Assembly: GCF_031583065.1 (NCBI RefSeq)
Contig: NZ_CP134053.1
Span: 2,356,001-2,420,000 of the forward strand
DNA from: Streptomyces sp. CGMCC 4.7035
GTDB lineage: Bacteria > Actinomycetota > Actinomycetes > Streptomycetales > Streptomycetaceae
Direction: 5' to 3'
DNA: 64,000 bases
Numbering within the stretch: position 1 is the stretch's first letter; each line of letters opens with the position of its first letter. The translations under genes were made by a program, and so were the position numbers. A model generated the notes under the pieces. The model was not told the DNA's origin and did not search any database. It was given only the letters and a program-made list of their open reading frames with translations. This document shows, one piece after another, positions 55,345-63,952 of the stretch.

Positions 55345-55827
55345 GTGGGCCAGTCCCTGACGGAACCGGTCGCCGAGGCCGCTGCACCGGCGGAACTCGT
55401 GCTGACCGGCGACCTGGCGCGTCCCGCCCGGCTGACCGTGCCCGACCTGCTCGCCTGGCTCCAGCACGAGGCGCGCGTCACCTTCGAGTGCGCCACGAGC
55501 GGCGCACGGCACCACCGGTTCGCGGGCCCGCTGCTGCACGACGTGCTCTCGGCCGCGGGTCCCGTGTTCGATCCCGCCCGGCGCAAGGACCGTCTGCGCT
55601 TCCTGATCGCCGTCACGGGCGCGGACGGCCACCACGCCCTGTTGTCCTGGGCCGAGATCGACCCGGACTTCGGCCGCGCGCCCGTGCTGCTGGCGGCCGT
55701 CATGGACGACACCCCGCTCGACCGGTCCGGACCTCAGCTCGTGCTGCCGCAGGACCGGTGCGGGGCGCGGTACGTCAGCGGCATCAACGCGATACGGGTG
55801 GACGGCGGTTACGGCCCGTGGAAGTGA
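55345..55827 (+). CDS. Small molybdopterin-dependent oxidoreductase (sulfite oxidase-like Moco domain)
   Basis: GTG 55345 with GGAGGTGG seven bases upstream gives 160 residues. The protein is a minimal oxidoreductase-molybdopterin domain: LTVPDLLAWLQ, VTFECATSGARHHRFAGPLL with the likely Mo-ligand Cys, HHALLSWAEIDPDFG and LVLPQDRCGARYVSGINAIRV. It is divergent from modA, whose product supplies its metal. The substrate and electron partner are unknown. Confidence 0.85.
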   Translation: MGQSLTEPVAEAAAPAELVLTGDLARPARLTVPDLLAWLQHEARVTFECATSGARHHRFAGPLLHDVLSAAGPVFDPARRKDRLRFLIAVTGADGHHALLSWAEIDPDFGRAPVLLAAVMDDTPLDRSGPQLVLPQDRCGARYVSGINAIRVDGGYGPWK

Positions 55828-55846
55828 GCGACCGACCGACGGCCGC

Positions 55847-56245
55847 TCAGGCCCGGTCGATATGGACGTTCGTCGACTTCACGCGGGCCGTGGCCTCCAT
55901 CCCGACCTCCAGACCCAGCTCCTCCACGGCCTCCCGGGTCAGCAGGGAGACCAGGCGGTGCGGGCCCGCCTGGATCTCCACCTGGGCGGCCACGTCACCG
56001 AGCTTCACGGCGGTGACGATCCCCGGGAACGCGTTGCGGGCCGAGGTGTACGAGGGGACGTCCTCCTCGCCGGTGCCGCCGCGCGCCAACTCCACCGAGA
56101 ACGCGGCCAGGTCCCTGCCGTCGATGACCCGGCGGCCGCTCTCGTCGCGCCGGGTCGCCACCCGGCCCGCGTCCGCCCACCGTCGCGCGGTGTCCGGACT
56201 CACTCCCAGCAGACGGGCGGCCTGGCCGATTGTGTAGGACTGCAT
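55847..56245 (-). CDS. HTH-Mop regulator of molybdate genes
   Basis: This 132-residue protein joins an excisionase/MerR-like helix-turn-helix (YTIGQAARLLGVSPDTARRW) to a single Mop domain (SARNAFPGIVTAV, MEATARVKSTNVHI). The fusion suits a molybdate-sensing DNA-binding protein, a short analogue of ModE. Its site is probably in the nearby mod promoter, perhaps the 12-bp repeats. Confidence 0.88.
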   Translation of the reverse strand: MQSYTIGQAARLLGVSPDTARRWADAGRVATRRDESGRRVIDGRDLAAFSVELARGGTGEEDVPSYTSARNAFPGIVTAVKLGDVAAQVEIQAGPHRLVSLLTREAVEELGLEVGMEATARVKSTNVHIDRA

Positions 56246-56328
56246 GGGCGCCACCATAGGCGCCCGCGCCGCCGCGACCCCAACGCGCCCACGAAGCCCC
56301 CTCACACGCCGGATCTGCGGAAACCGAC

Positions 56329-56955
56329 ATGGCCGCCCCCGCGCGCATGGCAGGATCCCACGCCATGGGTGTGTCCTGGGTGGTGCGGAGCGTGCGTGCG
56401 GCGGTGTTCGCCGTCGTGTGCGTGCTGCTCGCCGCCGGGGGACACACGCTGGCCACCGGCGCTGTTCCGCCGACGTGGGTGGACACGGCCGTCTTCCTGC
56501 CCGTGTTCGCTGGCGGTGCGGCGCTCGCCGGGCGTGAGCGCTCGCTCCTCGGCATCGCCGTCGCGATGCTCGTCGTCCAGGGCGGGCTGCACCTCGCGTT
56601 CGACGCGGCCGGCCCGCCGGACGCGCCGGCGACGCACATGCCGGGCATGCCCCACGGCATGCACATGGCCGCCCCGTCGCAGGCGATGACCTCGCACACC
56701 GTCGCCGCGCACCTGGCCGCCGCCCTGCTCGCCTCCTGGTGCCTGCGGCGCGGCGAGGCCGCCCTGTGGTCGCTGCTGCGCAAGGCCGTCGCCTTCGTAC
56801 CGGGCCTCGCCGCCTGGTGGCGTACGGCGCCGCTGCCCGCGTACGCCAGACCGCCACGCCCGTACGCCCACCGCCGCCACCACCTCCGGCAGGTGGTGCT
56901 CCGCCACGCCCTGTCCCGGCGCGGCCCGCCTCTGGGATCCCCGTACAGCATTTGA
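56329..56955 (+). CDS. Membrane protein with Met/His-rich loop, probable copper-linked
   Basis: This protein of up to 208 residues has about four hydrophobic segments and a central exposed HMPGMPHGMHMAAP loop, a typical copper-binding sequence. The C-terminus is basic and His/Arg-rich. The ATG at 56329 or one 12 codons later (MGVSWVV) could be the start. It lies 47 bp before a YcnI-like copper gene, so the two probably form one copper-handling unit. Confidence 0.78.
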   Translation: MAAPARMAGSHAMGVSWVVRSVRAAVFAVVCVLLAAGGHTLATGAVPPTWVDTAVFLPVFAGGAALAGRERSLLGIAVAMLVVQGGLHLAFDAAGPPDAPATHMPGMPHGMHMAAPSQAMTSHTVAAHLAAALLASWCLRRGEAALWSLLRKAVAFVPGLAAWWRTAPLPAYARPPRPYAHRRHHLRQVVLRHALSRRGPPLGSPYSI

Positions 56956-57002
56956 CCCCCCAACACCGAGCACGAGTACCGAGTACGGAGTTTCCTCACC
57001 CC

Positions 57003-57764
57003 ATGTCCCCGATGCGTACCACCCTGCGCCGCGCCGGCACCGTCGCCGCCCTGACCGCCGTCGGCCTCCTGACCGCGGCGGGCGCGGCCTTCGCGCATGT
57101 CACCGTCCACCCCGAGAGCTACGCCAAGGGCGCCACGGACGGCGTGCTGACCTTCCGGGTCCCCAACGAGGAGGACACCGCCGCGACCACCAAGGTGCAG
57201 GTCTTCCTGCCCACCGACCATCCGATCCTGGGCGTGCTGGTCACCCCGCAGGACGGCTGGACCGCGCAGGTGACCACCACCAAGCTCAAGAAGCCGGTCA
57301 AGACGGACGACGGCACCATCACCGACGCGGTCTCCGAGATCACCTGGACCGGCGGGCGCATCCGCCACGGCCAGTACCAGGACTTCAACGTCGCCTTCGG
57401 TCAGCTCCCGGACGACACCGAGCAGTTGACGTTCAAGACGCTGCAGACCTACTCCGACGGGAACGTCGCCCGCTGGATCGAGGAGACCCAGAAGGGCGGG
57501 GAGGAGCCGGAGAACCCCGCCCCCGTCCTCCAGCTGACTGTCAAGGGTGCCGAGGAGGGCGGCGATTCGGGCAGCGGTGCTTCCGCCGCCGCCTCCTCCA
57601 CCACCACGGAGAAGTCGAGCGGTTCCACGACGAAGGCCGCCGCCACGAGCGACTCCACCGCCCGCGGGCTCGGCATCGCGGGCCTGGTCGTCGGCGTCCT
57701 CGGCCTGGCCGCAGCGGGCTTCGCGATCACCCGCGCCCGCACCCGCACGTCCGCGTCCGAGTGA
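57003..57764 (+). CDS. YcnI-like secreted copper-binding protein
   Basis: This 253-residue protein has a signal peptide ending AAFA, after which the mature chain begins HVTVHPES. The N-terminal His is the known copper ligand in YcnI (DUF1775) proteins, and a conserved Trp (DGWTAQV) follows. A Ser/Thr linker and a C-terminal membrane helix (GLVVGVLGLAAAGFAI) anchor it. Export and copper scavenging or delivery are the usual role. Confidence 0.92.
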   Translation: MSPMRTTLRRAGTVAALTAVGLLTAAGAAFAHVTVHPESYAKGATDGVLTFRVPNEEDTAATTKVQVFLPTDHPILGVLVTPQDGWTAQVTTTKLKKPVKTDDGTITDAVSEITWTGGRIRHGQYQDFNVAFGQLPDDTEQLTFKTLQTYSDGNVARWIEETQKGGEEPENPAPVLQLTVKGAEEGGDSGSGASAAASSTTTEKSSGSTTKAAATSDSTARGLGIAGLVVGVLGLAAAGFAITRARTRTSASE

Positions 57765-57927
57765 CGCGACCCCCGCCCTGCCGCCGTCAACAGTCAACCC
57801 CTGCCCATGCGGTGATTACTTCGCTGGTCACGGCGCTGGCAGAGGGGATCGACGGCTGAGGCGCCGTCTGGGGGCCGGTGTCTCGCTGGCGTGAGCGCGG
57901 CACGCATACGGGTGACGGCGCTGTGTG

Positions 57928-57973
57928 GCCGCTGCGCTCTTTGAGACCCGACAGCCTCAAAGAGCGCAGCGGC
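57928..57973 (+). terminator. Perfect 18-bp hairpin downstream of ycnI
   Basis: GCCGCTGCGCTCTTTGAG (57928-57945) is exactly complementary to CTCAAAGAGCGCAGCGGC (57956-57973) across a 10-nt loop. The stem is unusually long and perfect and lies 160 bp after the ycnI stop. A strong terminator is the simplest reading. Confidence 0.75.
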
Positions 57974-58368
57974 TACGAGAGCCCATCGTCGTTGAGTACT
58001 TGTGAGGCGCGAACTTGAAATTCGGCGCTCTTTTGGATCATCCAGTACCTTTCGGACACCAAAAGCCCAAACGGGTACTGCGGGCTGGGCGGCATGGGGG
58101 TCAAGCTAAGTGACCCGTTCGAGGCGAACTGGGGGCGTCTTGCCTAACCGGCGTCGCCCCTGCTCCGGAGGCGACGGAGGAGTAGCCAGCCCGGAGCTCA
58201 AAGCCCAGCAACCGGCCGTGGCGCCGACCATCACGCATGGCATCACGGCCGGTTCCGGTGCGGTCTGGGCGATCGGGATTGCAGGACGTCAGCCGTCCTG
58301 GGGCGCACTTTCAGTCAAGCCAATCCCCCGGGGCATGATTCGCCGAACTTCTCGACACGATTACAGGC
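57974..58368. other. Intergenic region without a supported gene
   Basis: About 395 bp, AT-richer just after the hairpin (to about 58090). A frame from 58110 on the plus strand is basic and repetitive with no domain and is not supported. The 3' part should hold the promoter for the membrane gene at 58369. Confidence 0.4.
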
Positions 58369-58785
58369 ATGGCGACTTCGGGGGCAAGGAGCAGTCGACT
58401 CGGCGGCTTGGGACAGTGGTGGGGCGTCATCGCCGCCGCTCTTCTGATCGCCGCATGGATGAACAGAGCCGCGGGACCTGTGGTCGTCGCGACCCTGTCA
58501 GGGATGTTGCTGACCTGGTGCTTCTTCCAAGCACCCGTGACATGCGGGGCCCCTGTCAGGGGTAGGGAAGACGGTTGTCGGAACAATGCAACCGGTCTTC
58601 TCATGGGCTGCCACATCCGCCAGCATCGCTGGCAGAAGCTGAAGATGCTGATCCTCCGCCGCCAAGTACGCGAGTTTTGCGGAGGCCTCTTCTCAGACGG
58701 GAAGGCCACTCTGGTCACACTGGCCGCGCTCGGCAGCTTCCTCTCCGGGCTCGTGGCCTTCATCCCCGGCATGGCTCTCGGCTGA
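58369..58785 (+). CDS. Small membrane protein of unknown function
   Basis: This 138-residue protein has two hydrophobic segments near the N-terminus (WGVIAAALLIAAWM, VVVATLSGMLLTWCFF) and one at the C-terminus (LVTLAALGSFLSGLVAFIP). A Cys/Arg-rich loop lies between them. Composition is lower in GC than the neighbours. No family was recognised, and no partner gene is adjacent. Confidence 0.55.
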   Translation: MATSGARSSRLGGLGQWWGVIAAALLIAAWMNRAAGPVVVATLSGMLLTWCFFQAPVTCGAPVRGREDGCRNNATGLLMGCHIRQHRWQKLKMLILRRQVREFCGGLFSDGKATLVTLAALGSFLSGLVAFIPGMALG

Positions 58786-58980
58786 CCTCCACAGGGACTC
58801 GGCCCCACAACGTCACGCGAGACCGTGTCTACCGCATCTACGTGCTCGGCTTCCTAGACCGATCTGCGAGTTGTCGACCCACCCCGGCGACTCACCCAGT
58901 CAGGCTAGGCACCACGCCCTATCAGCCGGCGTCCCAGAGATCGACATGCCCGCGTTCGCCGGGTCGCTTCCCGTTGCTTG

Positions 58981-59021
58981 AGGCGGGACCGGATGACGTG
59001 GGTCACCAAGCCGCGTTCACA
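58981..59021. repeat. 41-nt palindromic repeat, copy 1 (left arm degraded)
   Basis: The right half (GTGGGTCACCAAGCCGCG then TTCACA) matches the other copies. The left arm is altered and keeps only the inner TGAC. It lies seven bases after the stop of the minus-strand gene at 59029-59661. Confidence 0.7.
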
Positions 59022-59028
59022 GACCCCG

Positions 59029-59661
59029 TCAGAAGGGCGGCTCATCCATGCAGCCTCCGGCCCAGCTGCCGCCACGAACGTGTTGGTTGCGCAAGGCAAC
59101 GTCGTCGGCGGTTTCCAGGCTGGTGGTGTCGTAACCCCAGTTCCTGAGTGCGTCCAGCGAGCGGCTGCGGTTGTAGCGGTTGGTGCTGGTCGCCAGGAGA
59201 CGACGCGCGTGGTAACCGAGTTCGTCCCGAAGCCAGGTGAGATCAGGATGTTCGATCACCCGTTCGCCGATGGCGACGCATTCGTCATCGGCGTCGTAGG
59301 CGAGGGAGCCGAGCCACTCCAGGAGCGCCGCCCGTACGGGGTAGTCCCTTTCCTGATTGCTTCGTAGGTTGGGCTCAATGGTCACGGTGGCGGGGTGGGC
59401 AAGGATCGCCGCCACATACAGGGCCACGGGGAGCGTGGCTTCGTAGAAACTGTTCTGGTGGCACACCAGCTCCAGCTCCTTGATGGCGCTGGTCTGACCC
59501 GCGGGGTCGATGTCGAGCAGTCGAGTCAGCACGGCCGGGAGGAATCCGCCGTGCCCTCTCGCCGTGCCGAGTTCGGCCCAATCCGTGCCGCCCAACAGCG
59601 CCTGATGATGCGGTAGCCCATCGGAGACGTAGCCGTCGGTCTGCTGGTTTTCGCTGGTCAC
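59029..59661 (-). CDS. Hypothetical protein between palindromic repeats
   Basis: This 210-residue soluble protein is acidic and mainly helical, with hydrophobic repeats reminiscent of HEAT-like helices (TSAIKELELVCHQNSFYEA, ALYVAAILAHPATV, RAALLEWLGSLAYDADDE). No catalytic motif is seen. It resembles proteins annotated hypothetical in Streptomyces. It is bounded by palindrome copies 1 and 2 and precedes nothing on its strand, so it looks like a single-gene unit. Confidence 0.7.
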   Translation of the reverse strand: MTSENQQTDGYVSDGLPHHQALLGGTDWAELGTARGHGGFLPAVLTRLLDIDPAGQTSAIKELELVCHQNSFYEATLPVALYVAAILAHPATVTIEPNLRSNQERDYPVRAALLEWLGSLAYDADDECVAIGERVIEHPDLTWLRDELGYHARRLLATSTNRYNRSRSLDALRNWGYDTTSLETADDVALRNQHVRGGSWAGGCMDEPPF

Positions 59662-59748
59662 CGGGCAAGGCTAGGACACCGGCGGCATGGGCGTTGGCGG
59701 CCCGACTGCCGCCTACGCGGCAGTCTGAGTCTGGCCCAGCAAATGGCT

Positions 59749-59789
59749 TGTGAACACGGCTTGACGTGGGTTATCAAGCCGCCTTCATA
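59749..59789. repeat. 41-nt palindromic repeat, copy 2
   Basis: TGTGAACACGGCTTGAC (left arm), then a short centre, then TTATCAAGCCGCC and TTCATA (right arm). It lies between the genes at 59029-59661 and 59830-61890, 40 bp after the stop of the latter. Confidence 0.85.
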
Positions 59790-59829
59790 GCCCTGACCCA
59801 GCCCAGCATCATCGGGACCTCAAGTGGAT

Positions 59830-61890
59830 CTACTCCACTTCGATGCCGAAATCCTGAACGAGTTCTTCCAGACCACCCGCGTAGCCCTTACCGCCCAGCA
59901 CGAAGTCCCAGTCTCCGTTTGCCCTTCGGCGGAATGAGCCGAGTACCAAGGCGGTTTCACGCGGCCGACCGTCGGAGACTTCCAGTCGTCCCAGCTCAGC
60001 CAGCCCCGGGTCGAGCAGGCGGATGCATGCGTCCGTGAAACCAGAGAGGTCGGCGTCTGGGTTAACCTCTGGGTCGATGGCGGCCACGAGTACGAACCGG
60101 TTAGCCTCATCGGGCAACCCGTCGAAGGAGACACAGATCGCGGCCTTGTCAGGTGCAGTGGCGGGAAGAGCACGCACTGAGCCATCCGGCGTCTGCGGGT
60201 TGTTGAAGAAGACGAAGTGGTCGTCACTAAGGACCCGGTTGCCACGGCAGACGAGAGCGCACACGTCCAAGGCGACGCTTCCGGTCCACGACATGCCCAA
60301 GACGTTGTAATCGTCTGGCAGCCGGGTGTCCGGCCCAGACGGCGTCGGCTGTGCTGAGACTTGACGATCGCCCTCACCCAGCCACCCACGCAGCCCATGA
60401 CGATGCAGCAGGTCGACGAGTTCAGGGCCCGAGATGAGTTCCAGCGGCTTGCCGTTGGCGAAGGTGTGCGAGCCGGGGCCGAACCCTGACGTCGTCACGA
60501 GGACACCCTTGTTGGCGCCGGCGTCTTGTACGGTCCCGTACAAGTCACGCACAGCGGTGGGCGGCACAGTGTTGCGGTAGCGCTTCACCTGCACGACGAT
60601 CTTGCCGCCTCGGATCGGTGTCGGGTCCAGTGCGTCGACGTCCACACCGCCGTCGTTGGAGCGCTGGGTGGTCACCGCCTGCATTCCCATGGCCCGGAAG
60701 AGATCGGCAACGAGGTTCTCGAAGGCGATCGGGTCCATGGCGAGCAGATCCGGTTCCTCGTCGCTGCCGTGGGCGACAACGCGGTTCCCGACATCCTGCG
60801 GCCGCCTACTCGGCCGTACTGGTGTCAGCTGGTCCGGTCGAGCCGAGAGCTGCCCGCGCAGTGCGTCAGCCAGGCAACTACCTGCGTCCACCTGCGCCAG
60901 GTGCAAGTCACGGAACGAAGAGCGCGAGGCCATGACGGTTGCGAGGAAGATATGGCCCGGTCGGCCCGTCGAAGGGTCATGCCCATCGACGAACCCGTTC
61001 AAGGTCACTGACTCAAGCGCATCCAGCTCATCTGCGGCAAACAGTTCGTGCAGAACAAGCAGCATGCACTGCGCGAGAACCTCCCTGTACAAAGCACGGC
61101 GCTGGCCTTCTGAGCGGGGGGTCTCCTTGTCCTGGTCGAGCCCGGACATGTACCGAACGGCCTTGACCTCCGGCACGATGCTGTAGGCAGGCAACTCCCA
61201 ATCCAGCACCAATTGCCGGGCTGCCGGGTCGTAGGCTGCCGCCACCTGCCGGGGGAAACCTTCCGGCCACGCCGTCGAGGCGTAGAGTGCGGCGGAGAAG
61301 TACTCGATCACGGAATCGGGATCCTGGCGCCCTACGCCTTCGGTTATCGCAACGACGCCGGCGTTGTGCCGCCGTACATCATCCAGCTGAGCATTGGCCC
61401 ACTGCTGGTACTCCCGCTGGTACGACGCGAGCTGGTGCTGTCGGTGAGCCTCTGCGGCTTGAGCGGCGTGCCAGTCTCGCTCGAAGCGTGCTCGTGCTTC
61501 GGCCTGCGCCTGGGCCCGGCGACTCGCAGTCCAGCCGCTCTGCGTTTGGTAATGATTGAAATCCGGCATAGGCACTGGCTGCGCCAACGGTCCTGGAGCA
61601 AAGGGCTTGACCTCCTCAGGTCGCATGAGAGAGGCAGCCCTGAAGGCAGGATCCTGGCAACCCGAGGCAAGAAGACCTTGCAATGACGCAACCTGCGCGT
61701 CCAGCTCCTCCGTGCGCCGTAGAGCCTCTGCCTGCCGGTACTCGCGGTGGCTCTGGGCAGCTCGGCGCTGGTAGGCCCGCGCTTCCTGTTCTTGCTGTCT
61801 CCGCCGTCTGGCTTCGGCTTCCAGTTGGCGCTGCTGCTGCCGTTGCATTTCGGCCCAGACACCGACAAAACCAGTAGAGCGACGACTCAT
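59830..61890 (-). CDS. Coiled-coil, Mrr-like nuclease and TerD domain fusion
   Basis: With ATG 61890 the protein has 686 residues; the frame stays open to 62085 but composition changes. The N-terminus is a Gln/Arg/Glu-rich coiled coil. About residues 395-520 form an Mrr-like nuclease: MDPIAFENLVADLFRAMG, SNDGGVDVDALD and IVVQVKRYRN, then VLVTTSGFGPGS. The C-terminal 180 residues are a TerD (calcium-binding stress) domain: LGMSWTGSVALDVCALVC, SDDHFVFFNN and AICVSFDGLPDEANRFVLV. TerD with a restriction nuclease in one chain suggests a membrane- or Ca-linked DNA defence factor. Palindromes flank the gene. Confidence 0.85.
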   Translation of the reverse strand: MSRRSTGFVGVWAEMQRQQQRQLEAEARRRRQQEQEARAYQRRAAQSHREYRQAEALRRTEELDAQVASLQGLLASGCQDPAFRAASLMRPEEVKPFAPGPLAQPVPMPDFNHYQTQSGWTASRRAQAQAEARARFERDWHAAQAAEAHRQHQLASYQREYQQWANAQLDDVRRHNAGVVAITEGVGRQDPDSVIEYFSAALYASTAWPEGFPRQVAAAYDPAARQLVLDWELPAYSIVPEVKAVRYMSGLDQDKETPRSEGQRRALYREVLAQCMLLVLHELFAADELDALESVTLNGFVDGHDPSTGRPGHIFLATVMASRSSFRDLHLAQVDAGSCLADALRGQLSARPDQLTPVRPSRRPQDVGNRVVAHGSDEEPDLLAMDPIAFENLVADLFRAMGMQAVTTQRSNDGGVDVDALDPTPIRGGKIVVQVKRYRNTVPPTAVRDLYGTVQDAGANKGVLVTTSGFGPGSHTFANGKPLELISGPELVDLLHRHGLRGWLGEGDRQVSAQPTPSGPDTRLPDDYNVLGMSWTGSVALDVCALVCRGNRVLSDDHFVFFNNPQTPDGSVRALPATAPDKAAICVSFDGLPDEANRFVLVAAIDPEVNPDADLSGFTDACIRLLDPGLAELGRLEVSDGRPRETALVLGSFRRRANGDWDFVLGGKGYAGGLEELVQDFGIEVE

Positions 61891-62139
61891 GTGCTGCAGG
61901 CCCTCCCCAGGACGTTGGCAGCCGAAAGGCGCTTTGGTTGTCCCCGCAACCAGTTGTAACGAGACGACTCTATCCAGCAATTGCCGTCTCGCATATCTGC
62001 TCGTCAAAGGCAGCCCGCTCGGGCCGTCCCCGCAGGTCAACGTGACTGAAGGGTAACCAGGACCGTGCCAGGCCGCAGTACCCAAACTGTCGCATTCCTC
62101 AGCGCGGGTCGGGCTGTGTGCGCCGGGTGCAGAAAGGGC
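61891..62139. other. Upstream region of the TerD-Mrr gene
   Basis: About 250 bp before copy 3 of the palindrome. The frame of the TerD gene stays open here, but no ribosome site or codon bias supports a longer start. It probably holds the promoter. Confidence 0.35.
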
Positions 62140-62180
62140 TGTGAACGCAGCTTGACATGGATCATCAAGCGGCGTTCACA
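62140..62180. repeat. 41-nt palindromic repeat, copy 3
   Basis: TGTGAACGCAGCTTGAC (left arm), centre, then TCATCAAGCGGCG and TTCACA (right arm). Between it and the stop at 62337 are two imperfect direct copies of TCGGCGC-n-AGTTGRACGCTCG (about 62200-62223 and 62240-62263). Confidence 0.88.
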
Positions 62181-62336
62181 GACCTTATCCGTGCTCCTGT
62201 CGGCGCGAAGTTGAACGCTCGTCGGGGTCGTGGTATCTCGTCGGCGCACCAGTTGGACGCTCGGATGACACAGGTTGGCCTTCGAGCGTGACCCGGTGGC
62301 GTTTACTGCCGCGTGTGGCAGACATGCCCTGTGCGG

Positions 62337-62960
62337 TCAGTCGAAGGCCACGACCAAGCGGACGCCGTCGTCGCCGAAACGCCCTGCCAGGGCCTGCATC
62401 ACAGCGAAGACGTGTGGCCAGTGAGTCTCATGGCCCAGTACAGCTCCGACCGTCATCGGCTCGTACGTGCAGAACAGTTCGTCGGTCGTCCACTCCACGC
62501 GACCCGTCGCCCCATGCAGGTCGGCCGGCGGCACGCCTACCGCGGACAGGGCTTCCGGCGGCCAAGCGTCGGAAACGAGATGCTGGCGCAGGATCGACGG
62601 CAGCGACTTCGTGCGCCAGGTCAGCCGGCCGATGAAGTGGTCAGGCGTTGCCGTGGGATCGATCGAGGCGAGCTCCGCCCAGCTGACCCAGCTCGCACTG
62701 TGCAGGTCATCCGATGCGGCCGAATGACCCAACTGCGAGCGCAGTCCGGTCGACAGATCGATGGGAAGACCACGGCCCGGTGCAAGGGGCCGGAAGCCTG
62801 CGTAGTTGCGCACTCCGAAGAGACAACCGAAGGCCGCGTAGTCGGTCTCGTCATACAGCGGCCAAAGATCCATGGCGGCCACCCACGGCTCACCGTCGTA
62901 GTAGTCGGTACCAGTGCCGGGATGGCGAAACTCGATGCCGCCATGGATATCCGTACTCAC
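62337..62960 (-). CDS. Conserved hypothetical protein
   Basis: This 207-residue protein has a conserved-looking N-terminus (DIHGGIEFRHPG, WVAAMDLWPLYDETDYAAFG, CLFGVRNYAGFRPLAPGRG) of a type common in actinomycetes and their phages. A C-terminal part contains VEWTTDELFCTYEPM. No known catalytic motif was recognised. Copies 3 and 4 of the palindrome flank it at a distance. Confidence 0.75.
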   Translation of the reverse strand: MSTDIHGGIEFRHPGTGTDYYDGEPWVAAMDLWPLYDETDYAAFGCLFGVRNYAGFRPLAPGRGLPIDLSTGLRSQLGHSAASDDLHSASWVSWAELASIDPTATPDHFIGRLTWRTKSLPSILRQHLVSDAWPPEALSAVGVPPADLHGATGRVEWTTDELFCTYEPMTVGAVLGHETHWPHVFAVMQALAGRFGDDGVRLVVAFD

Positions 62961-63172
62961 GGCGTCGCACCCTAACAGCGCCCGGCTGGACAGATTCGAA
63001 CATTGCAGGTCAGCAGCGGAGGCGCGCTCTGTCCCCGTAGATACGCAGGATGCAGCCTCTGAAGCACGTCAGCGGCGCACCCCCAGCACGCTACTGCCGT
63101 TCGGTCGCACGCGGGCTGTGTGAATCAGCCGCTCTATATCGGACCTGTGAGTTCGGCGTCGATGCAAAGGTC
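62961..63172. other. Intergenic, no gene seen
   Basis: Only about 210 bp before copy 4 of the palindrome. It should contain the promoter for the minus-strand gene at 62337-62960. Nothing else was seen. Confidence 0.35.
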
Positions 63173-63213
63173 TGTGAACACGCCTTGACTTGGGTCATCA
63201 AGCCGCGTTCACA
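63173..63213. repeat. 41-nt palindromic repeat, copy 4
   Basis: TGTGAACACGCCTTGAC (left arm), centre TTGGG, then TCATCAAGCCGCG and TTCACA (right arm). It lies about 65 bp upstream of the plus-strand gene at 63278. Confidence 0.88.
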
Positions 63214-63277
63214 GCCTGCAAGAACACGTGTCTGGACGTAGGCCTGCGTCAACTCCGTTGGGCAAGCCTGCCGAAGT

Positions 63278-63952
63278 GTGGATCATGGAGCCGTGGCGAA
63301 GTGGACGAAGAAAGCGGCTCCGGGCGAGCTGCCAGATCGCGAGCCGGAGCTCTCCGCGTACCAACAGGCATTGCGGGCACGGCTCCTCGCGGCTCCCGTG
63401 GTGCCTGCCCCCGAACCCTGGCGGCGCGTTGCCTTCGTGCCCGTCGGCGGGCTCCTCGGGATCGGCTTCGCGTCGCATCCCGAGGACGGCCGCGATCTGG
63501 TGATGGTCGTCTCACGCGACGGTCACGGCCTCTTCGACGCCGTCACCGGGAAGAAGATCGCCAGAGACCGCGAGTCCGACCCCGAGGACAGCACCCCCGA
63601 CGCGGTTGCCGACCTCTCCTGCCCCGGACTGGGGCCGATCAGCGGTAGCCGCGTGCGCATCGCGGGGCTTTTCGGTGGAGGGCTTCACACCACCACCGCG
63701 GACGGTTGGACGCTGGAGGTCGTGACCCCGGCCTGGCCGAATGACCGTGTCCTGCTCTCCGGCGACGGCGGCCTGCCCCACTCCGGTCCCCACGGGGAGC
63801 TGTGGTGGCACATCTTCCACTCCCACTACTCCGAGCTCCGTGCGGTCGGTTTCTCGCCCTCCGGACAGACCATCGCCGTAGCGACGAGCAGCGACATTTC
63901 ACTGTGGACACGCAGGACGGACCACGGCCACGCCAGCAGCGCCGAAGCCTGA
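63278..63952 (+). CDS. Hypothetical protein with WD40-like C-terminus
   Basis: This 224-residue protein has strand-rich repeats: RRVAFVPVGGLLGIGFAS, DLVMVVSRDGHGLFDAVTG and ELRAVGFSPSGQTIAVATSS followed by DISLWTR. The last is a clear WD40 blade. With few blades it cannot close a propeller alone. It may be a short or truncated member. GTG 63278 or GTG 63293 could start it; neither has a strong ribosome site. Confidence 0.6.
   Translation: MDHGAVAKWTKKAAPGELPDREPELSAYQQALRARLLAAPVVPAPEPWRRVAFVPVGGLLGIGFASHPEDGRDLVMVVSRDGHGLFDAVTGKKIARDRESDPEDSTPDAVADLSCPGLGPISGSRVRIAGLFGGGLHTTTADGWTLEVVTPAWPNDRVLLSGDGGLPHSGPHGELWWHIFHSHYSELRAVGFSPSGQTIAVATSSDISLWTRRTDHGHASSAEA

Noticed and set aside
57928..57973. 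Long perfect hairpin considered as a structured RNA or repeat element
   Set aside because: It is single-copy in the window and lies after ycnI, so a terminator is the simpler call.
58110..58565. Plus-strand frame before the small membrane gene
   Set aside because: Low-complexity, no ribosome site, no known domain.
62197..62263. Two imperfect 24-bp direct repeats beside palindrome copy 3
   Set aside because: Only two copies with several mismatches; noted in the copy 3 entry but not treated as a separate element.
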